A stretch of 7,399 bases of DNA from Rhodoferax sp. UBA4409. Lineage in GTDB: Bacteria > Pseudomonadota > Gammaproteobacteria > Burkholderiales > Burkholderiaceae_C. Of the stretch, positions 1-5,012 are shown in pieces. The stretch is from assembly GCA_002390825.1 (NCBI GenBank), contig DGQR01000101.1:1-7399 (forward strand). Direction: 5' to 3'. Below the pieces are notes generated by a model. That model had not been told where the DNA came from. It made no database searches and saw only the letters and a program-made list of their open reading frames with translations. Numbering within the stretch: the stretch's first letter is position 1; the number at the start of each line of letters is the position of its first letter. Made by a program: the position numbers and the translations under genes.

Positions 1-45
1 GGCGATGGCGGCTACACACGGTCCGACCCCGTGCACTGCATCTAA
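1..45 (+). CDS. Possible 3' end of an upstream gene (last 14 codons)
   Basis: Reading from base 1 gives 14 codons (GDGGYTRSDPVHCI) and then TAA at 43-45. Eleven of the 14 codons end in C or G, as in the real genes of this window, and the base composition changes to AT-richer DNA right after the stop. That is the only support. The fragment is too short to assign a family, and the open frame could be chance. No function is proposed. Confidence 0.25.
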   Translation, partial: GDGGYTRSDPVHCI

Positions 46-146
46 GATTTTTACTACTTTTGACATCGGATTGATATTGATCGCTCCCGGCACTACCGCA
101 AAGGCTGGTTACGCTATAGCTATGAATCTGATTATTGTGAACGTAG

Positions 147-160
147 GGCACCCGGGTGCC
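147..160. repeat. Perfect 14-bp palindrome upstream of the MFS gene
   Basis: The sequence GGCACCCGGGTGCC is a perfect palindrome with no spacer, centred about 57 bases upstream of the proposed GTG start. Its position would suit an operator for a dimeric regulator, but no regulator gene is visible nearby, so that role is inference. The same 7-base arms occur in the terminator at 3421-3449, separated there by a GATTC loop. Confidence 0.5.
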
Positions 161-198
161 AAGCTCTTGCTATCCAAGAATATCGCTATTTTTAGCTC

Positions 199-203
199 AG
201 GGG
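199..203 (+). promoter_or_regulatory. Ribosome-binding site that fixes the MFS start
   Basis: AGGGG lies 6 bases before the GTG at 210 and is a good Shine-Dalgarno match. The alternative in-frame GTG at 156 has no comparable purine-rich site and would add 18 residues unlike an MFS N-terminus. The 210 start is therefore preferred. Confidence 0.6.
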
Positions 204-209
204 TGTGCC

Positions 210-1376
210 GTGGATAAAGGCTTTGAGCACGGCACCCCCTCGCAAATCCGCCGGGCAATCTGGGCTACCCGGGGCTTGTTTGCACTGCTGGGTGTTTTCA
301 GTGCGGTGTGGGGCGTGCACATTCCATCGGTCAAACAGCGTTACGCCTTGGGCGAGGGCGCGCTCTCGCTGGTGCTGGTGGCAGCGGCGGTGGGCGCCGT
401 GTCAGCGGTGATGTTTGCAGGCCGGGTGATCGGCCGGCTGGGTGCGCGCCAAACGGCCATGCTCTGCGCGGTGGTCATGGCCGGCATGTTGGGCTTGGTG
501 TTGCATTGGCCGGGTTTGCCATGGCTGCTGCTGGCGATGCTGTTTTTCGGGGCGTCGCTCAGCGTGTTTGATGTGGCCATCAACACCGAGGGCTCGGCGC
601 TCGAGGTCGCCGGGGGCCAACCCATCATGGGGAGCTTGCACGGCATGTTCAGCTTGGGGGCCATGGGCGGGGCAGCGCTGGCGGCTGGCATGTTGGGTGC
701 CGGCGTGTTGGCTGAGTGGCAGTTACTGGGCGTGGGCGTGGCAGTTGCAGTGGCGATCTGGGTCGGTGCACGCTGGATGCTGCCCACGCCGCCGCCCACC
801 GACAAGCCTAAAGTCCACTTCACCTGGCCGCGGGGTGCGCTGCTGATCATGGGCCTGCTGACATTTGCCGGCATGAGTGCCGAGGGGGTGATGTTCGATT
901 GGTGTGTGCTCTACCTCCAGCAAGAGGTGCGCATGCCCCATGAGCAGGCGGCCATTGGCTACGCCGCCTGTGCCGGTGCGATGGCCGTTATGCGCTTTGC
1001 GGCAGACCGGCTGCGGGCGCTCTACAGCGAGCAGCGCTTGCTCCAGGTGAGCGGTGTGGTGACTGCGGTGTCGATGGCCGGTGTCTTGCTGACCGGTCAC
1101 CCGGTGGTGGCGATCATCGGGTGCGGGTTGGTCGGGGCTGGCCTGGCGATGATCGTGCCGATTTTGTATGGTGCTGCGAGCCGGGTGCCCGGCACCACAC
1201 CAGCAGCCGCGATTGCGGCGGTCTCGTCCATCGGCTATGCCGGGTTCATGGTCGGCCCGCCCTTGATTGGCTTCATTGCCCAACACGCGTCGCTTACCGC
1301 TGCCATGGGCGTGGTGGTGGTGGCCGCCACGGTCCTTGCGCTCAGCGCACGCTTTGTGCCCGAAAAAGCGGCCTGA
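210..1376 (+). CDS. MFS transporter, YbjJ-like
   Basis: This 388-residue integral inner-membrane protein belongs to the major facilitator superfamily. Its hydrophobic segments fit about 12 membrane helices in two halves joined by a hydrophilic loop near residues 191-206 (PTPPPTDKPK). The loop after helix 2 carries a degenerate MFS A motif, GRVIGRLGARQ at 71-81, where the usual Asp is Gly. The second half has a partner motif, RFAADRLRALYSEQ at 262-275. Blocks such as DVAINTEGSA (121-130), GSLHGMFSLG (141-150) and YAGFMVGPPLIGF (343-355) resemble E. coli YbjJ and its relatives, which are usually annotated as MFS transporters of unknown or weakly defined substrate. Translation probably starts at the GTG at 210, behind AGGGG. 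The gene stands alone on its strand and converges with the EamA gene. The family call is firm, but the substrate cannot be read from the sequence. Confidence 0.9.
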   Translation: MDKGFEHGTPSQIRRAIWATRGLFALLGVFSAVWGVHIPSVKQRYALGEGALSLVLVAAAVGAVSAVMFAGRVIGRLGARQTAMLCAVVMAGMLGLVLHWPGLPWLLLAMLFFGASLSVFDVAINTEGSALEVAGGQPIMGSLHGMFSLGAMGGAALAAGMLGAGVLAEWQLLGVGVAVAVAIWVGARWMLPTPPPTDKPKVHFTWPRGALLIMGLLTFAGMSAEGVMFDWCVLYLQQEVRMPHEQAAIGYAACAGAMAVMRFAADRLRALYSEQRLLQVSGVVTAVSMAGVLLTGHPVVAIIGCGLVGAGLAMIVPILYGAASRVPGTTPAAAIAAVSSIGYAGFMVGPPLIGFIAQHASLTAAMGVVVVAATVLALSARFVPEKAA

Positions 1377-1386
1377 TGCAGTGGCC

Positions 1387-1406
1387 GCGCCATTACGGCC
1401 TGGCGC
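1387..1406. terminator. Weak hairpin between convergent transporter genes
   Basis: GCGCCA (1387-1392) pairs with TGGCGC (1401-1406) around an 8-base loop, inside the 35-bp gap between the MFS and EamA stop codons. Further GC pairing is possible outside an internal loop. There is no T-run on either strand, so this is a poor intrinsic terminator. It is listed because it is the only structure in a gap where both transcripts must end. Confidence 0.25.
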
Positions 1407-1411
1407 CGCGG

Positions 1412-2314
1412 CTACTTGCGCGAAGAAATCACAATGCCGGAGACGATCAGCACAAACGCGGCCGCATGGTAAGCGCGCGGTGCTTCGCCAATAAAAACGG
1501 ACGACAGCACCGCAGTGAACAGCGGCGTGAGGTTGATAAAGAAACCCGCAATCGCAGGCCCGGCGCGCGAGACGCCGGCACCCCAGCTGCCGTAGGCAAT
1601 CACCGCGGGGCCCACTGCAATAAAGGCCAGTGCCGCAACCAGACCGGCACCCCAGTCGATATGGGCCGGCGTCAGGGCCCACTCGCCGGCCGTGAAGGCC
1701 ATAGACCAGCCCAGGCCAAACACAATCTGCCCCATCAAAAACGTGGACCAGTCTGCCCTAATCGCCGCCGACTCCGGCGTGGGGTGGGCCAGTAGCCAGC
1801 TGTAGGTCGCCCAGGCGATGGAGGCCAAGAGCACATACAGGTCGCCCGGCACCAGGCGCAGCTGGGTCATGACCTCCCAATCGCCGCGGCCCAGCACCAG
1901 CACCACGCCGGCAATCGACAACACCGCCCCCAGAATTTGCCGGCGACTCACCGGCACTTGGAAGAACAAGCGCCCGATGAGCAACATCCACACCGGCGTG
2001 CTCGCGCCAACCAGGGTGACGTTGATCGCCGTCGAGGTGTTGAGCGCCAGGTACAACAGCGCGTTGTAGCCCCCGATGCTGAACAGGCTGAGCAGGGTAA
2101 ACCGCTTCCACTGGGGCCACAGGTCACTGTTGCGCTGCAGCACCCTGCGAGCCAAGGGCAACAAAATCAAAAACGCAATCCCCCAGCGCAGCAGGTTCAG
2201 CGTCATCGGGGAAATGAGGGGGGCGACCAAGCGACCTACGACTGCGTTGCCGGACCACATCAGGGGGGGAATCACGAGCAGGAAGGCTGCAGTCGGCGTC
2301 AGGCGTTGGGTCAT
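1412..2314 (-). CDS. EamA/DMT-family transporter (putative metabolite exporter)
   Basis: This 300-residue protein has the drug/metabolite transporter layout of about ten hydrophobic segments in two EamA repeats. The first repeat covers roughly residues 10-142 and begins with the typical PPLMWSGNAVVGR stretch (16-28). It also contains LRWGIAFLILLPL (42-54) and a LALNTSTAINVTLVGASTPVW block (89-109). The second repeat covers roughly 156-298, with DLYVLLASIAWATYSW (158-173) and a GFFINLTPLFTAVLSSVFIGE block (257-277). Family members such as YdcZ/RhaT/PecM relatives move small metabolites across the inner membrane. The substrate here is unknown. I chose the ATG at 2312-2314 because it directly precedes the first hydrophobic segment. 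The longer frame to 2395 adds a Pro/Arg-rich stretch that would overlap the divergent promoter region. No strong Shine-Dalgarno sequence is visible. The gene is divergent from qor and convergent with the MFS gene. Confidence 0.9.
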   Translation of the reverse strand: MTQRLTPTAAFLLVIPPLMWSGNAVVGRLVAPLISPMTLNLLRWGIAFLILLPLARRVLQRNSDLWPQWKRFTLLSLFSIGGYNALLYLALNTSTAINVTLVGASTPVWMLLIGRLFFQVPVSRRQILGAVLSIAGVVLVLGRGDWEVMTQLRLVPGDLYVLLASIAWATYSWLLAHPTPESAAIRADWSTFLMGQIVFGLGWSMAFTAGEWALTPAHIDWGAGLVAALAFIAVGPAVIAYGSWGAGVSRAGPAIAGFFINLTPLFTAVLSSVFIGEAPRAYHAAAFVLIVSGIVISSRK

Positions 2315-2422
2315 CGCATCGACTGTAACAAGGAAGCGATGCCCCGCGCAGGGCTGCGGGCGCGGCCGATTTCTGGCACCATGCTCCGGATTCATAACAA
2401 CCCCATCGATGGAGACAAGACC
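2315..2422. promoter_or_regulatory. Divergent EamA/qor upstream region with an inverted repeat
   Basis: These 108 bases must contain promoters for both divergent genes. A GC-rich inverted repeat, CCGCGC (2344-2349) and GCGCGG (2360-2365) with a 10-base spacer, sits near the middle. A weak sigma-70-like pair for qor is possible (TTCTGG at 2371-2376 and CATAAC at 2393-2398, 16 bases apart), but the match is poor. No regulator gene is adjacent. The promoter function of the region is certain by layout, while the exact boxes are not. Confidence 0.4.
2411..2414 (+). promoter_or_regulatory. Ribosome-binding site that fixes the qor start
   Basis: GGAG lies 8 bases before the ATG at 2423. An in-frame upstream ATG at 2381 has no such site, and the peptide it would add is not part of the quinone oxidoreductase fold. 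The start at 2423 is therefore preferred. Confidence 0.7.
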
Positions 2423-3418
2423 ATGCGTTCAGTGCCATCCCGCGCCATTCACATCGCCCAGCACGGCGGCCCCGAGCAGCTGCAACTGGTGCAGGTCACC
2501 GTGGGCGAGCCCGGCCCCGGCGAGGTGCGTATCCGCCACCATGCGGTGGGCCTCAACTACATCGATGTCTACCAGCGCAGCGGCCTGTACCCGATGAACC
2601 TGCCAGTGCAGTTGGGCATGGAAGCCGCCGGTGTGATCGAGGCGGTGGGCGAGGGCGTGAGCCACCTCCAGGTGGGCGACCGCGCGGCCTATGCCAGCCA
2701 ACCACCGGGCAGCTATTGCGAAGTGCGGGTGATGCCTGCCAAGTGCGTGTGCAAGTTGCCTGATGGCATCAGCTTCGAGACCGGTGCGGCCATGATGCTC
2801 AAGGGCCTGACCGCGCAGTACCTGCTCAAGCGCACACTGCCCCAAGGCGGCTTGCAGGCCGGTGACTTTGTGCTCTTCCATGCGGCTGCCGGTGGCGTGG
2901 GCCTGATTGCTTGCCAATGGGCCAAGGCGTTGGGATTACGCTTGATTGGCACCGCTGGATCGGATGAAAAATGTGCGCTCGCCCTTGCCAATGGTGCGGA
3001 GTTTGCTATCAATTACAGAGCGGGTGATTTTGCGGCCAAGGTCAAGGAGCTGACCGGTGGCAAGGGCGTCAAGGTCGTTTACGACTCGGTAGGCAAAGAT
3101 ACCTGGGACCAGTCGCTCGATTGCATCGCCCCCTTTGGCTTGATGGCCAGCTTTGGCAATGCCTCCGGCCCGGTGGCACCGTTCTCGCCCGGCATCCTCG
3201 GGCCCAAGGGGTCGATTTATGTGACGCGCCAAACCCTGTTCACCCACATTGCCACCCGCGAGAGCACCCAAGCCATGGCGGATGACCTGTTCGACATCGT
3301 GCTCCGCGGCAAGGTCCAAATCCACATCGCCCAGCGCTACCGCCTGGAGGATGTGCAGCAAGCCCACCTGGACTTGGAGTCGCGCCGCACCACTGGTTGC
3401 ACCGTGCTGACGCTCTAA
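2423..3418 (+). CDS. qor: NADPH:quinone oxidoreductase, zeta-crystallin type (QOR)
   Basis: This 331-residue cytoplasmic enzyme is a zinc-free medium-chain dehydrogenase/reductase of the QOR branch, which reduces quinones with NADPH. The N-terminal GroES-like domain spans about 1-125, with the QOR block GLNYIDVYQRSGLYP (43-57) and the GMEAAGVIEAVGEGV stretch (65-79). The Rossmann domain follows, with the nucleotide-binding loop HAAAGGVGL at 153-161 in the AAxGGVG form typical of QORs, then GTAGSDEKC (176-184) and VVYDSVGKDTW (218-228). The zinc-binding cysteine pattern of alcohol dehydrogenases is absent. SFGNASGPV (243-251) and GSIYVTRQTL (263-272) match E. coli Qor closely from memory, and the length is close to the E. 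coli enzyme. The gene is monocistronic and converges with the barrel-protein gene. Its physiological quinone or enone substrate is not evident. Confidence 0.93.
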   Translation: MRSVPSRAIHIAQHGGPEQLQLVQVTVGEPGPGEVRIRHHAVGLNYIDVYQRSGLYPMNLPVQLGMEAAGVIEAVGEGVSHLQVGDRAAYASQPPGSYCEVRVMPAKCVCKLPDGISFETGAAMMLKGLTAQYLLKRTLPQGGLQAGDFVLFHAAAGGVGLIACQWAKALGLRLIGTAGSDEKCALALANGAEFAINYRAGDFAAKVKELTGGKGVKVVYDSVGKDTWDQSLDCIAPFGLMASFGNASGPVAPFSPGILGPKGSIYVTRQTLFTHIATRESTQAMADDLFDIVLRGKVQIHIAQRYRLEDVQQAHLDLESRRTTGCTVLTL

Positions 3419-3420
3419 AC

Positions 3421-3449
3421 AAAAAAGGGCACCCGATTCGGGTGCCCTT
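3421..3449 (-). terminator. Rho-independent terminator for the outer-membrane protein gene
   Basis: AAGGGCACCC (3425-3434) pairs perfectly with GGGTGCCCTT (3440-3449) around a GATTC loop. On the minus strand the stem is followed by TTTTTTGTTT, giving a strong intrinsic terminator 22 bases past the barrel gene's stop. On the plus strand it lies just after the qor stop, but its only T's are the two at the stem base. It may therefore end qor transcription less efficiently. Confidence 0.85.
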
Positions 3450-3471
3450 GGCATGGCAGGCGTGCTGCGGT

Positions 3472-4398
3472 TTAGAACAAAAAGCCGGCCGACAGGACCT
3501 GCTCGTTCATCCAGATTTCCTGGTCTGCAGTGCCCTTGTAGACCGGCACCTTGCTCAGGCGGCCGTAGGCAATTTTGTTGGTCAGCTCCACATAAATCGC
3601 CTTGTAGACCCGGTAGCGCAAGCCCACTTCCACGCCGGCGGTCCAGCCGTTGATTTGCCACCAGTCGTTGCTCTTGAAGCAGCAGATATTTTCGTTCTTG
3701 GGCCCGACCTGGTTGGCGTTGCCAAAAATCACGTTATCAGCGTGGGGCAGCAAAATGCCTGCGCCCACCCGGCTGATGAGTTGCAGGTCGCCGGCTTTGT
3801 GCGCCGGGCCGCGCAGTCGGTGCAGCCAGACGGCGTTGACCATGATGTGGTTCAAGCCGTTGTGCAAGGCGTAGTTGAAGTTCTGGGGCGACACCACCAT
3901 GGAGGAGGTCGCACCCGGGGTAGTGACGGTGCCATCGACCGCCACCGTTTGGCCGTAATCGACGTTGTATTTGCTGTGGTCGATGTTCAGTTCCACTGCG
4001 AATGTTTTCTCGTCGTTGAGGAACTTGCCGATGCGGATGTTTTCCTGCGGATCGGTGAAGTCCAGGCTGAGCAGGGACTTGAAGGTGTCCGGCACATTGG
4101 ACGGGAAGTCGCTGGCTCGTGCGTTGCGGACCGTGAAGTTGTTGCCCAGTTCCGGTTGCGAAACGTGGATGTCAGACGGCGCGTACTGCTGGCGGCTGTA
4201 GCCCCAAGAGAAATACCAGTTTTCGTCCTTGTTGATCGCCTTGTCAAATTGGCCGGACACTGCATTGGCTGCTGGGGCGGTATCGGCTGCTGGGGTGGCT
4301 GCTTGCGCCATCAGGACGCTCTGCGCCAAACTGGCTTGGCAAGCGCCCAACGTCAAAAGAGCGGCCAACAGGCCGCGTCGGAAAAAGGGTGTGTGCAT
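3472..4398 (-). CDS. Uncharacterised predicted outer-membrane beta-barrel protein
   Basis: This 308-residue protein has an N-terminal export signal: basic FFRRG, a hydrophobic LLAALLTLG core, and a possible signal peptidase I site after ASLA at residue 25. An Ala/Thr/Pro-rich linker (31-48) precedes the mature domain. From about residue 60 it shows alternating polar and aromatic strands with Gly/Asn turns, ending in ...VLSAGFLF with a C-terminal Phe, the usual outer-membrane barrel signature. Conspicuous blocks are WYFSWGYSRQQYAPSDIHV (61-79), IRIGKFLNDEKTFAVELNIDH (121-141), HNGLNHIMVN (179-188), GAGILLPHADN (212-222), INGWTAGVEVGLRY (249-262) and YVELTNKIAYGRL (269-281). I believe similar proteins occur as hypotheticals in other proteobacteria, but I cannot name a function. 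The ATG at 4396-4398 is chosen because it directly precedes the signal peptide, although no Shine-Dalgarno sequence is visible. Oddities are adjacent cysteines at 239-240 and a possible lipobox (LGAC, Cys20). It lies 104 bases downstream of lspA. Confidence 0.7.
   Translation of the reverse strand: MHTPFFRRGLLAALLTLGACQASLAQSVLMAQAATPAADTAPAANAVSGQFDKAINKDENWYFSWGYSRQQYAPSDIHVSQPELGNNFTVRNARASDFPSNVPDTFKSLLSLDFTDPQENIRIGKFLNDEKTFAVELNIDHSKYNVDYGQTVAVDGTVTTPGATSSMVVSPQNFNYALHNGLNHIMVNAVWLHRLRGPAHKAGDLQLISRVGAGILLPHADNVIFGNANQVGPKNENICCFKSNDWWQINGWTAGVEVGLRYRVYKAIYVELTNKIAYGRLSKVPVYKGTADQEIWMNEQVLSAGFLF
4267..4298 (-). repeat. Short imperfect direct repeat in the linker of the barrel gene
   Basis: On the plus strand GGCTGCTGGGGCGG (4267-4280) recurs as GGCTGCTGGGGTGG (4285-4298), with one mismatch in 14 and an 18-base period. 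It encodes the Ala/Pro/Thr-rich linker after the signal peptide. Six-codon units keep the frame, so copy number could vary without breaking the gene. That consequence is inference. Confidence 0.55.
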
Positions 4399-4459
4399 GG
4401 TGGGGGTGTCGGTGCGAGACGCAGCGGGGCGCAGAGAGGTGCGCACGCCAAAGGTCTCT

Positions 4460-4465
4460 ATTTTA
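4460..4465 (-). promoter_or_regulatory. Candidate -10 box for the outer-membrane protein gene
   Basis: Read on the minus strand, TAAAAT lies about 62 bases before the ATG at 4398 and matches the sigma-70 -10 consensus at five of six positions. There is no recognisable -35 box at a 16-18 base spacing, because that stretch is occupied by the hairpin at 4468-4487. It may be a weak or activator-dependent promoter, or simply chance. Confidence 0.3.
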
Positions 4466-4467
4466 GG

Positions 4468-4487
4468 CGAGCGCCTTTCGGCGCCCG
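4468..4487 (-). terminator. Hairpin with GAAA tetraloop after lspA
   Basis: On the minus strand CGGGCGCC and GGCGCTCG form an 8-bp stem with one G-U pair, closed by a GAAA (GNRA-type) loop, starting 16 bases past the lspA stop. No T-run follows, so it is not a classical intrinsic terminator. It could attenuate read-through, stabilise the 3' end of the ileS-lspA message, or be incidental. Confidence 0.4.
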
Positions 4488-4502
4488 GCAGCCGCCTTCG
4501 AA

Positions 4503-5012
4503 TCAGGTTTTTCGGACCCGCAGGAGTTCGTCGAGGATCAGGCAGATGGCGCCTACGGAAATCGCACAATCCGCGACATTGAAGGACGGGAAATGCATGC
4601 CGTTCCAGTGGAAGTCCAGAAAGTCCACCACATAGCCGTACATCAAGCGGTCAATCACATTGCCGATCGCGCCGCCCAAAATGCAGGCCATGGCAAAGCT
4701 GAACAACTTTTGCCCCGGATGGGCGCGCAGCATCCAGATGATCACTGCCGCCGCCACAAATCCGATGCCGGTAAAAAACCAGCGCTGCCAGCCGCCCGCA
4801 TCTGCCAAAAACGAGAACGCAGCGCCGGTGTTGTGCACCCGCACGACGTTAAAGAAGCTGGTGACAAAGGTGCTGTCGCCCAGACGGTAGTTGCCGACAA
4901 TCAGGACTTTGGTGAACTGGTCAATCAGCAGCAAAATCAGGGCCAAGCCCAGCCACTGTACCCAGCCGCTTTTGCCGCTGCTCTTGCTGAAGGTTTGTTT
5001 ACCGCGGGCCAT
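4503..5012 (-). CDS. lspA: Lipoprotein signal peptidase (signal peptidase II)
   Basis: LspA is an inner-membrane aspartyl protease that removes the signal peptide from prolipoproteins after Lgt has added diacylglycerol to the +1 cysteine. This 169-residue protein has the usual length and four hydrophobic segments (about 18-32, 66-96, 102-120 and 146-162). The family motifs are all present: DQFTK (31-35), VHNTGAAFSFL (59-69), GGAIGNVIDR (113-122) with catalytic Asp121, and FPSFNVADCAI (141-151) with catalytic Asp148. The start is the ATG at 5010-5012. It shares one base with the ileS stop (TAATG), so translation is probably coupled to ileS, and the peptide encoded further upstream in the same frame is only an ileS shadow. 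The ileS-lspA pair is conserved in proteobacteria. The role of LspA is therefore certain, and its promoter lies upstream of ileS outside the window or further. Confidence 0.97.
   Translation of the reverse strand: MARGKQTFSKSSGKSGWVQWLGLALILLLIDQFTKVLIVGNYRLGDSTFVTSFFNVVRVHNTGAAFSFLADAGGWQRWFFTGIGFVAAAVIIWMLRAHPGQKLFSFAMACILGGAIGNVIDRLMYGYVVDFLDFHWNGMHFPSFNVADCAISVGAICLILDELLRVRKT

Larger units (their letters stand above)
46..209. other. AT-richer intergenic region upstream of the MFS gene
   Basis: This stretch is visibly richer in A/T than the flanking genes. Two frames are open across parts of it, one from 5 to 217 and one from 64 to 195, but neither has a good ribosome-binding site or the G/C-ending codon bias of the neighbours, so I do not call a gene. 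It should hold the MFS promoter. A TTGACA hexamer at 60-65 matches a sigma-70 -35 box, but no acceptable -10 box sits 16-18 bases downstream, so I do not annotate a promoter. Confidence 0.5.

Noticed and set aside
60..82. TTGACA at 60-65 as a promoter -35 box for the MFS gene
   Set aside because: No -10-like hexamer occurs 16-18 bases downstream; that stretch reads GCTCCC-like sequence.
1184..1196. GGTGCC-C-GGCACC inverted repeat as an operator or terminator
   Set aside because: It lies inside the MFS coding sequence and is explained by ordinary codons for the RVPGT stretch.
723..1682. 319-codon frame on the minus strand across the MFS gene and the end of the EamA gene
   Set aside because: It overlaps two well-supported membrane-protein genes, and its Arg/His/Gly/Cys-rich translation has no recognisable motif.
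2381..2422. Upstream in-frame ATG at 2381 as the start of qor
   Set aside because: It lacks a ribosome-binding site and adds 14 residues not seen in QOR proteins, while the ATG at 2423 has GGAG at the right distance.
3397..4635. 412-codon plus-strand frame opposite the barrel gene
   Set aside because: The barrel gene on the minus strand has a signal peptide, a C-terminal Phe and its own terminator. The plus-strand frame has none of these and runs through the terminator and into lspA.
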